Below are positions 1 through 12,000 of a stretch of 64,000 bases of DNA, one piece after another. The position numbers and the translations under genes are program-made. Below the pieces are notes generated by a model, which was not told the origin of the DNA, ran no database searches, and saw only the letters and a list, made by a program, of their open reading frames with translations. Every line of letters starts with the position of its first letter. The stretch's first letter is position 1. The DNA is from Apus apus (Eukaryota > Chordata > Aves > Apodiformes > Apodidae). The stretch spans positions 5,936,001 through 6,000,000 of the forward strand of contig NC_067299.1 of the NCBI RefSeq assembly GCF_020740795.1. Reading direction: 5' to 3'.

Positions 1-215
1 ATAAAGCAGCAAGGAATCTCACTGACGTGCATGTGCTGCTGCTCTGAAGGTATGTGGCCAAACTGGAGGGAAAACTGGGGAATAGAGAAGTGGGGGAGGC
101 TGGGAGCCCTCATGTGGTGTAGTGCTGGGAATTGTTGCATGGAAGCTCGTGGAGCAGAGCCAGGCTTGTGGATGTGTCCAGCCGAGTGGCTCTGGATGAA
201 GAAGCAGTTCAGGGT
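1..215. other. Intergenic, nothing recognised
   Basis: G-rich sequence of mixed composition precedes the CR1 fragment. I see no exon, repeat or RNA gene. Confidence 0.5.
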
Positions 216-600
216 TGTTTAGTTTGGAGCAGAGAAGGCTGAAGGGAGACCTCATTGCCCTCTACAACTACCTGAAAGAAGGTTGTAGGGAGGTGGGTGT
301 TGGACTCTGCTCCCCAGTAATAACAGGACTAGAGGAAATGGCCTGAAGTTGCACCAGGGGAGGCTTAGACTTGATATTAGCAAGGATTTCTTAACCATAA
401 CAGTGGTCAGGCACTGGAAGGTGCTGCCCAGGAAGGTGATTGAGTCACCATCTCTGGAGGTGTTCAAAGCTGTGTAGATTTGGGACTTTAGGACATGCTC
501 TACTGGCCAAGGTCTTATTTTTTCTTTTCCTTTTTTTGGTGGATGGTTTGACTCTGTGATCTTAGAGGTCCTTTCCATTCATGAGAATTCTGTGATTCTG
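216..600 (+). mobile_element. CR1 non-LTR retrotransposon, 3' fragment
   Basis: A 5'-truncated CR1 LINE in plus orientation. It starts at the 'tttggagcagagaaggctgaagggagacctcattgc' type region and passes through 'gtgctgcccaggaaggtgattgagtcacc'. It ends with the 3' block 'ggtttgactctgtgatcttagaggtcctttcc' and a degenerate 'attctgtgattctg' tail. CR1 is the main LINE family of birds. This copy is diverged: the 'ggtcttattttttc' stretch before the tail departs from the usual sequence. It encodes no intact reverse transcriptase. Confidence 0.85.
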
Positions 601-3600
601 GAATGTTCTTGGGTGCTGTGGCTTTGTTACAGCTGGTGTGTAATGGGGAAGCTCAAGAAGTAAATCACATCAGCTGAAGTGTTTGGTGCAATTAGGAGAA
701 AAGACAATTAAGAGCAGAGGTCTGTGTTTGCTGGATGCATTTGTGGGGCTGGGATTGAAATGCCCATCACCTGAGAGAGGAACTCAGCCACTTCTAATTA
801 AAGGTCTGAGCCAGGGCCTGGGGTGAGCGAGCTATTATTTATCAAGCATTTATCCTTCAGCTTTGCAGGAGGAGGGTTGGGAATGACCTGGGGCCGTGGA
901 GGATTTTGCCCCTTGGCTCTCCCCACAGCTTTCACCTCCTTGCAATCTTACACCCCATTACAGAGCAGCAATATGACCTTTTCTGGGCTAAATTGCTGAC
1001 CTCCTTCCTCCTGCAAGATAAGCAGAGTGTGTAGTTCCTCTCTCAGATTGTCAGGCTATTTTTAAGTGACAATAAATGCCAAAGTATCAGTTACAAGGTT
1101 CTTTACTCCTTGAGGCATCAAAAACACAATTGCAGGAGGCTGGTGACCTCTTCTACAGCTCTGAAAGCCAGCCTGAAGGGTTTCCCAAGGTAAATTCCTG
1201 ACGTTTTTAGGAAGTTTTAGGGGGAAGAACTCCACCTGCTCTCTAGCAGGTTGCCCACGTGGCAGAGCTGTGCACAGGAACTCTGTGGTAGCACATCTCT
1301 GACCATGCTTTGGCAGATTATCTGTTGTGATGTATTGAGGGAACTTAGGCTATAATAGGATCAGGTATTATCTTTGGAGCAGCCAAAATAATTCATCAGC
1401 TTTGCCAGAAAACCAGATCTGACCCTGCCAATGCCAAGCTTCAGCGAGGCAGGTAATAAAGCATTTGATGTTTTAAAAATGTGGTTCCAAGTAAGATACT
1501 AAAATGTTGGCACATCCCTGTTGTGTTCCTCTGTGCTTTGCCTCTGCGTGCACACACACACACACACACATTAAAGTCTTCAAATCTGCCCCACTTTGAG
1601 CTTTGGAATACTCCAGAAATCTGTATCTGTTAGGATCTGAGCTGGAATTTATTGTGGTTTTACACTTGCCTTATTATACCAGACCTGATAAAAGTTAAGC
1701 TGAGATCTGTCAGAGAGCACAATGGCCTTTGTGACCCAGGGGTGGGCCAGTCTCATTGCTGGGCAGTTGCCTTCTTTGTGTCACCTGAATTTTGGAAGTT
1801 TTACCTGGGAGGATTGCCAGCTCTCCTGCTGCTTTTGGGGGGCCACCCCACGATGGGGCTCTGCTGCTGCCCTTCCCTGGGGCTGTTGGTGTGGCCAGGA
1901 GGACAATCCAGGTGTTTTGTTGGGGAAAAAATGTGTGTGGCATTGGAGTGGTGCAGGATGTGAGTGTTGAATTTCCACCCTGGGAGCAGGGGTGGCACCC
2001 GGGGGAGCTTCTGCTTTTGGGGCAAAACCTCAGCAGTCTTGGTTCCTGCCATCTGCCCAGTTTCGTTTGTAAATTAACACTTTTGTAACAGATTGGGATT
2101 GGTGCTTTTGGTGGTGTTTTGCTTCTGCAGCACCAGAAGTGCCCATGGAATGGCAATTCCCAGCCCAACGGATCTGGGATGAGCAGGATGCAGGGCAGGA
2201 GGAGGGAACAGCGGGAGGGTCGGAGCATCCCACGAGAAGAGCAGTTTGAGCCTTCTCCCCTGGGCTGGGAAATTGAAATCTTCCTGGGACGTGGCAGGGA
2301 TTTGGGATGTCCCCCTGCTGCTTCGAGACCCAGAGCACCAGTGGTTCTGGGGAGGGGACCCCCAGGAGCCCTGGCTCAGCTGTCCTTGGCTCACTCCCTC
2401 TCCCTGGGCTGCTGCTGCCTCTGTGCATATTGCAAGCTCATTCTGATGTGCACTAATGCTATTATCCTCCAGAAATTGAAATCAAGTCTGAACCTATAAT
2501 GTTTCACTGGGAGGGAATTGGGGTTATATATTCCTGTGTACAGCAGCATTCTATTTCAGTCATAGCATTTAATTATGATTGGTGTGTTAGTGCCCACCAG
2601 AGCATAACAAATTGTCATTATGTTATTCTGCTGAGTCTAATTTAATTGGCAAGTTGTCACAAAAGCAATTATCCATCATTTATTTTGTTGCCATAACCAC
2701 ATCTTGGAGAGCACCTGCTGTCTGAAGTGGAAAGGCTCTGCAGTCTCTTGGTCCTGGATTTCTTCCACTTGCCTGACACAAAGACACCATTTCCTCCTCT
2801 TATTTAAAAATATGTTTCTCATTTCCCAGCCTGGGCTCGTGCTCAAGACTGGGAATGCTGGAGGAGATGCACTGTGTGACCTGTCAGAGCATCCTGGGGC
2901 TGGTGGGGGTTAGGAAGACTTGTCCCTTTCAGAGACCTTGGATCCAGCCTGGCTCTGTGGCTGTGAGCTGAGCTCAGATGTGTATATCATGGACCCTGCC
3001 TGTGTCCTTACTTCTGGAATGTCTGGAATGTCAGGATGAAATAAGGAGTGAAAGAGAAGTTGGAAGGAGAAGAGATTCTGATGGTTTATTTCAGTGTCTA
3101 AATATAGGAAGGTGGGAAGGAGTGTACACAGAGAGCTGCAGAAGGGCTTTGTGGGCTCTGCCCTGAGCCCCTGAGCCTGGTGGGACCCAGGACCACACGG
3201 GGCACCCACCTCTGCTCCCCACCTGCTCCCAGAGCCACCCAAACCCTTGCCCAAGGTGCTGCCACACAGGCCAGGGCTCTGCAAGGAGCAGGTTTCAGAT
3301 AAGGTATCTGGGTTCCTGTAAAGATTAGGCAGCAGGTGAAGGAAGATTAGTGGTTTCTTACAATCTAGCAGGCAAAGCAGTATCATATCTCCCAGGATCA
3401 ACCTAAACCTCCAGCTTTCCTCCTTCCTGCCATAGTGGGTGGCTCTGGCCTATTAACTTCTTAGGATTTTGGGATACCATCACCAAAATCTGCAAGGCAG
3501 ATGCAAGTGAGCTCAAAGTCCGTGACTCACTCTGATAAATGGGTAAATAAATGCAAATGGTTTGATGTCTGTATTTCTTTCAGTTACTCCCCTCTCCACC

Positions 3601-6600
3601 CCATCTGTAATCTCTCCCCCTCTGGTAGTTCTGATTAGCTGCTAATGAGGAAAGATGATTTTGGAGTTAAAGCACAGAGAGAGGGTTTGTTCCTCTGTTT
3701 TATTTCCCCTTCCATGCCTTGATTTCCCCATCTGTAAGCCAAGATACTGTTTATTTTGCAAAGTCAAATTAACAAATACTTGCAAAGCTACCTCCTTCAA
3801 AGGGAGGGTACAGCAACTTGAAAAGGAAGGTTAAACCTAAGGAATTGTAACTCTTCCCTCCTGGTGTCCCCACTGGGACCAGTGCTGAGTGCCATCTGTC
3901 TCGTTTCCCAGCAGCTCAAGCCTCTCCTTGGCCAAGCTCTTCACCTCGTGTTCTCCAGGAGAGGGAGGCTTGGAGGTCTGGAAGGTGTCTGGGTGTCACT
4001 CATTCAACACCAGCCACTTCCCAGGTTTTCCTTTGGTGATGGAAGAGATCATCAAAAGCCAAGGCTTGCAGGGAGGGCTGTGATCAGATTTGCTGCACTC
4101 TGGGATCTTCTGAAGGAGCCCCGTGCTCAAGGGCCAGAACTATCCAGCCTCCCTCCCACCACCCCTTTGCATCCTCAGAGCACTTGTTTCAATGAATTTT
4201 ACTCTCGTTTCCCTCTTGGTGCCACTTTTGCTTCTCCCACCACTAGAGTCCCCACAACAGGAGCAGGAGAAATGGAGCTGCTGGCAAAGATCCCTCCTCT
4301 GCTCTTCTTATCTGTTGGATTTGTCTTCCATTATTTCTCTTCCCCCTTTGGCTGGTGTCCAGAGAAGCCCCAGGAGAGCAGAGCTGGGTGTCCTGGGGTA
4401 GAGCAAAGCCCTTGAACTCAGGCCATGGCTCTGGCAGAGCTTGGGGTGGGTGCAGGGCGAGAAGCTGCTCGTTGCTGTGGCAGATATTTATGTGGCTGAT
4501 GGATGAGTGAGATTCCTGCGGCCGGAGGAGGGATCATGAAGCTGCCAAGCATGATAAATAACTCATCATAATGTGTTACTTAGCAAATTATAATGAAAAG
4601 CAGAAAACACAGGGAGGGGAGCATACCCATAGAGCCCCCAGTTGGCAAGTTATGGACTGTTTAGAGCCAGGAAGTGGATATTTAAGAGGGTTTTGGAATT
4701 TTCACAGCTTCCCCTACAGATAAATCACCTTCTGCAGATGTGTTTATTGGGTGCCCTGCTGCTGCATTTGATCCCAAGGGACAAAATCCCTCCAAGAGCT
4801 GTGAAGAGGCTGGCAAACACCTTGCTGCTGGGCTGCTGGTTTGGGTGCAGTCGGCCTGGGAGTTGCATCTGCCTACTGGCTGGTGCAAGGAAGGTTGCAA
4901 GGGTGCTGCCAGGGGGTTTAGTCCTGCTCCTGTACTCCCCAGAGTCCATGAGGACTCACCTGAGGCATCCCCAGAGCTCGTGCTGGTGGATGGGCTGGGC
5001 AGAAGGTGCTGCGATGAGAGGCAAGAGCATCAAACTTGGTCTAGATGCTGGGATACAGAGCTCCTCACTTAGCTTCTCTTTTATTGTATTAAAGGTGCAT
5101 TGTTGTTGCCTGCAAGATTAGAAGGTGGGTGTTTTGTGGTTTTTTCGAAACCCCCTTAATCCCCTGGCAGGCAGGATGGGTGACAGCCCCAAACGGGTGT
5201 GTTTGAGCTCAGAGCTGGGCAGGCAGGATTTGCCTCCTCCCGTCCATCAGTGTGCACCTCTGAAGCAGCTGGGTCTGTGTCTGTGTGAGAAAAAGGAAGG
5301 TTTTGTTCTTCTTCGGGCTCGCTGCGGCTTTGTGGGTTCACCACCCCCACCCCAGCCTGGTCCAGCTCCTCTCCCGTGGCCTGGGGTGCTCAGCAGGGCC
5401 GGTGGGCTCAGCAGCAGTGGGGGCACCAGGTGGTGCTGCCTGCTCACAGCTCAGTGCTGCCGAAGCGGGAATAGCGAGAAGGTTTTTACCTCTTTTTTTT
5501 CCTGGAGTTTAAAACTGTTTTTATTCGATTGCTCCCAGCTCCCACCCTGGGGGTGATGGTGATGCTGTTGAGAGGATTTCCCATGGCAATTCAGGATTCT
5601 CTCTCTGCCCTTTGCTGTTGAGATATTTAAACTTCTGTGGTCTAGAGGGGGAAAACATGTCTTTGTGTTCACGACCTCAGCAGGGCAGGGCTGCTGGCAC
5701 AGACTGGGAGCATCCCAGTGGGAACTGGTCCATGGAGGACATCCCTGGCTGGGCTTTTCCTTGTGACTGCTGCCCTGGGGGGCTGCAGGGGTGGGAGTGA
5801 TGCCAAACCCCTCCAGGGAGAGGAAGGCTCAGCATGGAGCCCCTGGATGGTGTCGGTGCCTTCAGTTGTACAGAGGAGGAGAAGATAAGGGGCTCGGAGA
5901 GAGCTTGACTGGGTGACTAAGATAAATGTACTGTACTACAGGAAATCGAAATGTGAAATAAAGATCTCAAACAAGTGAAATATTTAAAAAGATACAGAAG
6001 TTGGGGGCATGTGAGAGCCATTCTGAGAGAGCTGGCTCCCGCCGGGACGGTCCCTTATCAATCCATCACCCAGCCCAGCTGAATTTTATAAAAGATAATG
6101 GGGTGGAGGGAGAATGGAAATAGAAACTATCCATTACAGGAGGATGAATGACAGGTTCTCTGCTCAAAATAAGATCATAATTAACAGGAGAGAGACAGGA
6201 AGGATTCCACTCTCTGCTGCTGTTTGTTTTCCTCCCTGGCTCTGCAGGGCATGGTGGGCTCATGTGGGGTCTTGAGGGATCTGGTAGGGATGCACCCCCA
6301 GCACCCGCCAATGTTGCGGTGTTAGGAGTGGTGCTGGAAGGGAACTCAACCTACCCAAGGTGAAAACCTTCATTAACCAGTTGTAATACCTAAGAAATAG
6401 CTAAGAAAGAGGTGCCGTGGTGGTGTGACCACCTCTGGGTGAGCTGGGGCAGGCAGAGGTGTTCCTGCTGTGTGTCCCAGGCTGGGTCCTACCCTGGGCT
6501 GAACATCCTGTGCTTGAGAGCTTGTATTCTGCATCTCCTCTTTTTGCTGCCTCATGTGGCTTCTGCCACCTGTGACACCCCTGGGATTTTGCTGAATTGT

Positions 6601-8813
6601 AATCCAGTCTCTCCTGGGAAGGAACACAAGTTTGGTGTCTGTGTTGGGATCCAGTTCTCCACGTGCCTGCACTGTCCTTCCCACCATGGGTCCAGTGGCA
6701 TTTTTATTCTTTTTGTGAATGTCTCCTTAGTGCCACTTTAGTGCTGCTTCTTGAGGTTCTTCCTGTGTGGTTTTATGATGGGGCCCTCTGAAAGAGCAGC
6801 TTAAAAAATTATCCATGCTTTTGAAGTTCCTTGGTGTAAACAAGGTTACTTGGTCTCCACCTTCTGCTGGCTCTTTATTTTCTCACCATGGGACCTTCAA
6901 AAATCTGAGACCACGGGCCCGTCCTGCTCCATGGGACATCTGGAGTGATTAGGAAAGTAAGTTGTGTCTTCATAATGTTGTATCAAACTTCATCTCCTTT
7001 TCTTGCTGCACTCCAGCCCCTGCTTGTTATTCCTTGTTTGAGTAAAGGATGAAATCCTCATCAACATCAGCAGGAGCTGGGTTTTGTTCTCTGTCTTTAA
7101 GGTGCCCTTCAAAACAGAAAAGCCCAAGTGAAAACCTTTCAGAACGTTTTTTCTTCTGGCTCATTTGATGTTGAAGCAGTGTTAGGAGCTACTACTGCTA
7201 TTTAGGAATGTGAAATTGCAACACAAGTGGAGGAGTTTGTGAAGCACTTTGGGCTGCAATGAGAATAGATTGGCTGGATTTCAGTGCTGGGAGCTGGGAA
7301 ATGGTGCTTGTCCCTGGGAAGCCTGACAGGGAACTTGTCTAGAGAGGCTAATGAAACTCTGGAGTGAAACCACAGGCTTGCCATGCTGGGAAGGAAATCA
7401 TCCTCATTTGCTTGTTTAGTAACTTGTGACACATAATAATGTGAGAAGGGACATTTGAAAAAATACGTTGTGCCTGTTTTGAAACTGTCCTTCTCTGCGT
7501 GTACTGCACAAAGTGTGATCCCTGTGGCCAGAGGCTGTGGTCGGGCTCCTGGACCTGCTGCTGGTTTATTCAGCAACCCAGAGCAAGCTGAATCCTCTTT
7601 CTTCCTGAGGCTCTGCCTCTCCTGTTGAAATGCAGGAGTTTGGAGACTTGAGGCAGGTTCTAGAGAAGGTTGGGCCAATCCCTAAATTTAAAATAGAGCA
7701 GTCACAGGGGGGTCTGCCCATCAGGTGTTGTGTCAATACAAACCTGACTGTCTGCTTGTCACTGGGTCCAGCAGGTCATTGTGCAAAACTCTCATATTTC
7801 TCCATTCTTGAGATGGGGCTGCCTAAAAATGGTAAAGGAAATGGGGACATGGTTATTTCTTGTTACCTTCATCCCTGCCACCACCTGCTGTGTTGGGATG
7901 GGGTTTAGGACTGAAGCATCAGCACCAACGTGCTGAGGACTGGAGCCCTCCTGGCCGTGCTGCCCGGCAGCCCTCAGGCTTTGGAAACAAGGCAAACAAG
8001 AGTCTCCCCACCCCACACAGCAACTGCACCCCAACTCCTGCAGAACCTTTAGAAAAACCTTGGGATGTGTGAATCCAAGGCCCAGCCACGCTCCTGGGAT
8101 GCGCAGCGGCATCGCTCGGGGTGCTGCGAGGGGGGGGATCGGTGCCAGCCCAGGTTTTGGGTCACCCCTACTTGGGTGCTTTGGTTCCCACACGTCACCT
8201 GCTGGGGTGGTGATGGCCTGGCCCTGCTGGCAGCCCCCGGGGGGCTGCAGCCCCCTCTGCCAGCCCTGCGAGCAGCCCCAGCTCCGCGCCAGATTGCCTT
8301 GTCCCTTCCCATGATCGTTAACTCCCTTTTTCCCCTCAGCAATCAAAAGCACTTTCGCTTCGTCCGGGTGGTCTTTTCCCATTTCGCTCTTTCCAGTCCC
8401 AGGACCCAGGGCAGTCACATCTCATCACGCCTTTTCTCAAGTCATTTGTACCTCCTGCTTTTTTTTTGTTCCTGCTGCCATCAATTCAGCCGCTGCCTCC
8501 CTGCCCTGCTCCGCTCCCTGCCCTGCTGAACCGCGGCTGCTTTGGAAATGGAACTCGGCTTTCAGAGCCCGGGCTGATGCAAATGCAAAGCCCCTGCAGC
8601 CCTGCTTCCCCAGCCTGTGCCCAGCACCTTTTCCATGCAGACGGGAGGGTGGTGCTCCCCAGTTTTTGGAGGGGAGGGTCAATAGCTTTAAAAAGCTTTG
8701 CCTGGAGAGACTGTCAAAAAGCAGATACTAATGTGGATTTTTAGGAGGGACCAGTTGGCTGCCGAGGAAGTGGAGACTGAAAAGATGCAGTAACACTGCT
8801 TTCCTGAAGGCAT
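601..8813. other. Intergenic, downstream of MSI2
   Basis: No coding exon was recognised. Besides the (CA)10 at 1551-1570, the stretch alternates GC-rich segments with AT-rich ones. AT-rich blocks at about 2500-2700, 4470-4620 and 5880-6010 contain ATTA/TAAT, GATA and AP-1-like cores and low CpG, and could be conserved regulatory elements. Open frames up to 208 codons (for example 7792-8418, minus) have no family features. Confidence 0.5.
1551..1570. repeat. (CA)10 microsatellite
   Basis: Ten uninterrupted CA dinucleotides preceded by tgcgtg. It is an ordinary microsatellite that is likely polymorphic in length. Confidence 0.98.
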
Positions 8814-8857
8814 AGTAGTAATAATAATAACAACAACAAAAATGTATTCTTTCCTCC

Positions 8858-9008
8858 TTCCTTTCCTCTTTTCCTCCTCCTTCCTTTCCTCTTTTCCTCC
8901 TCCTTCCTTTCCTCTTTTCCTCCTCCTTCCTTTCCTCTTTTCCTCCTCCTTCCTTTCCTCTTTTCCTCCTCCTTCCTTTCCTCTTTTCCTCCTCCTTCCT
9001 TTCCTCTT
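8858..9008. repeat. Homopyrimidine 23-bp minisatellite
   Basis: Six identical 23-bp copies plus a 13-bp partial copy of a unit beginning TTCCTTTCC, all C and T on the plus strand. A degenerate partial copy precedes them. Because 23 is not a multiple of three, each minus-strand frame is open and rich in Gly, Arg, Lys and Glu; this is an artefact and not a gene. Long homopurine-homopyrimidine tracts can adopt triplex (H-DNA) structures. The perfect copy identity suggests recent expansion or active homogenisation. Confidence 0.97.
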
Positions 9009-9023
9009 GTTATTATAATAACA
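9008..9023. repeat. Perfect 16-bp palindrome TGTTATTATAATAACA
   Basis: This AT-rich palindrome directly abuts the right edge of the homopyrimidine minisatellite. Ten bases from this edge (9007-9016) are also an inverted copy of 8824-8833 on the left flank, so the tract is bracketed by an inverted repeat. Confidence 0.95.
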
Positions 9024-12000
9024 GGCAGCATCCTTTAGCCATCCAGGCTTTGAACCGTTCCCACTCATGGTGTTCTGCTCCTGCTCTTCTCTGGGCAAGG
9101 TGTCCCTGGTCACCCCCAGGCACTGAAGGTCTTCTCTGCCCTAGAGGGTCCATCGTGGTGCTCCCTGAGGCATGTCCATCCCCAGGAAGGGCACCTGGAG
9201 CCTCCCTGGCTCATGGCCCTCCCCACCCCTTCTGAGGTGCTGAGCTCTGTGCTAATTACAACAACAGCTCTGAGGTCCATATTAATTAAAACAACAGCTT
9301 TTTTGGTCCTTGGCTTGCCCAGGCTTCAACCTGGACTAGAAATCATGCAGCAGCAGATTTCAAATCACAGGATCACCTGCACTGTGCAGCAATTAAAAAA
9401 ATAAATAGAAGGGTATGGAAATAAACCTTCACTTAATAGGAAACCCGTCCTGTCTCCATCGGACTGAGCACCAACTCAGCAAAACATTCTGTGTGATTAA
9501 ATATCAGCTCACTTTGTGAGGGCTGAGGTACTTTGCTGAGTGAGGTTTTGCTCTTTCTGTTTTCCTTGGGCAGAAGAATTAAACTGGTGTTGGTATCACC
9601 TATTAATAAGGCAGCAAGCAGCCGAGGCAGGGCTCGTGCAGTGCAACAGAGCTCATCATTTCTCTATATATGAGCAATTAAGCTGCACCAGGAGGCCTCT
9701 GTCTTTATATCATCACCTAATGACAGTGGAAAAGTATTCAGGGGAAGGAGAGGGGGGGAAAAAAATCCCATCCATATTTAATTGGCAAAGTTATCACCTT
9801 CGCTTCAGAGCCCTAACTTACAGTCCTTCTGGCTGATTTCCAAGTCAGATCTATTTCCCCAGACTGGGAAGCACATAAAGTGTCCTTATATTATACTTCT
9901 GCAACAAAATGCCACGTGAAAGCTTGTGAACCTGCTCCCAACAGCAGGCAGTAACACACAGTCCCTTTTCTTTGCAGCAAATGAAGAGATCTTTGAGCTG
10001 TTAGATTCCTTTCATTTTTATTTATTTATTTTTTTTTAAAAAGGAAATTATTTGGGTTGTTATTATTATCACCCAGCCCCATACTTGCCTGTCAGATTGA
10101 ATTTTTTATTGCACTAAAACAAAAAGCCATCTGGAGCTCCTCACATCCTGCTCTCAGTACTGGAGAGTGGCAGCCTGGCCCTTCTCTATGCAGCCTTTTC
10201 ATTCCTCCCAAGGTCTTTTTGGGTTTTTTTTTAGTAAATTCTCCAGCCTGTTACTTTCATCTGTGTGTCCCCTTGGTCTCTCTGATTCCTGATGGTCTTC
10301 CCTGGGGCTCGGAACTGAGACTGTTTCTCTTTTCCTCCCTCCTCAGGGAAGGAGGCCAGTGATGGAGGCAGCTGGACCCTTGGGTTTTGTGACACACCCC
10401 GGGACTTTCCTGCTGCCTTTGGGTCTCTATGTCAGGGGTGTCTGATGGCTTGTTCTGAGGGTTCTCCCTGCAATGGAGGAGAGCTCTGGCACCTGCCAGC
10501 AGTGATGGTGAGGGACCTGGAACCGTGGTGGGAGAGAAGGTCTGGTCCCTGTTGGCTGACATTGGGAACGACTGCAGAAAAATCACCAGGAGAGTGGCCC
10601 TTTGCTGCTTGGCTTGACCTCCCAGCCCTTCTTAGCTTTGCAGTGCCTTTCACAGGGGATGTTGCCTCACCGTGCTCTGAAGAGACTGAGAGGGAAGAAA
10701 AGAGAAAAATAGAGGAGAAATATCAATAACTTCCATCTCCTCAAGCCCAGTAACCAGCCTTTGACACTTCTCTGCCACTTCAGCTTCACAAAGCCCCAGC
10801 TCTCTGAAGATTAATTGATGTAGGCCACTCAACCTATTTTCAAATCCCTTTCAGTTACATTTAAAACCTTCTGATTTTTTTTTTATTATTTTTTTTTATA
10901 AAGTCACCGAAGCTTTTTATGGATTCTCAGATGATTGTCCAGCTTGACAAATTGGATTCTTAAAGCTGGTTCTTTAAAGAAAAGGATGTGGTTTGACAAG
11001 ACAAGAAACAGCTCATCTTTGAGACAGGGGGATAAATAACAAAAAAAATAATAAAATAAAATAAATCCCATTCTTTGAGTCGGGTGTTGCAGAATGGGTG
11101 TCTCACTTGTCACTGATAATCTTATCTGTCTGTGATGGGAAGGGACCTGCACAAAGGGTCCCTGACCAGGCTGGAGGGCTGGTGTGCCTCTGATTAATAG
11201 GACTGTCCAGCACGTGCAGAGCCTCAGGGAAGGTGATGAATACCATGAGATAGGAGCTCCAACCCTCTTTCCTCTGGGGGCACCTCCTGCCCTGCTGATG
11301 GGTTGACTCCTGCTTCCCGGTCCATGTGTGGAGTGGGTGGCAGGGTGGTGGCAGCTGGGCTGTCACCTCTGACTTGGGCTGAGCTTTGTAAGGTGATGTC
11401 ACTCCCTGGTGCTGCCGTTGATGTTTCTGGTGTTTTTTTTATGGTCTGTGCTCAACACCTGCTTTCCACTTGCATCCAGGTACCTGTTGTGTCCCCCCAG
11501 GCTTTGCCAACAGCAAAACCACGGTCAGTCTCGTGCAGGGATGGGGCAGAGTAGCTGTGGAGCCTGAGCAACGTCCTTCTGATCGTTACGAAGGCGCAGA
11601 GGGGCTCCGTGCCTGCTGGCCATCGATGCAAACGTCCCTGTGGATGTACCTGAACAAAACCCCCGTCTGCAAGTACAGCCGAGGTAGCTGCACCTCCAAG
11701 AGGAGCTGGAGCGAAGACCACTGGGAGAGGAGATGTCCAAGAGACCCATCTTCGAGCACCTGTCTGCCCTCTGAAGTTCAGGCCCTCCGAGATGTCCTCA
11801 GGGAGAGCCCAGGTGAGGCACCTTGTCGGGAGCTCCATTGTGGCCTGGGTGATGGGTCTGCTCTGATGGGCTTGGTCAGAGCACCGTGGGCTGGCACCAC
11901 GGCTCCTCTGCCTGAAGGCCAAGCTTGGTGTCCAGGAGCTGCTCAGCTCTGGCCATGCAGAGCCCTGCAGATGGGTCCCTCAGGGGCACCGTGGGCTTTG

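Noticed and set aside
8688-9113. Minus-strand open frames of 96-141 codons rich in Gly/Arg/Lys/Glu
   Set aside because: They are translations of the 23-bp homopyrimidine minisatellite. The unit length is not a multiple of three and contains no stop, so the frames stay open for trivial reasons.
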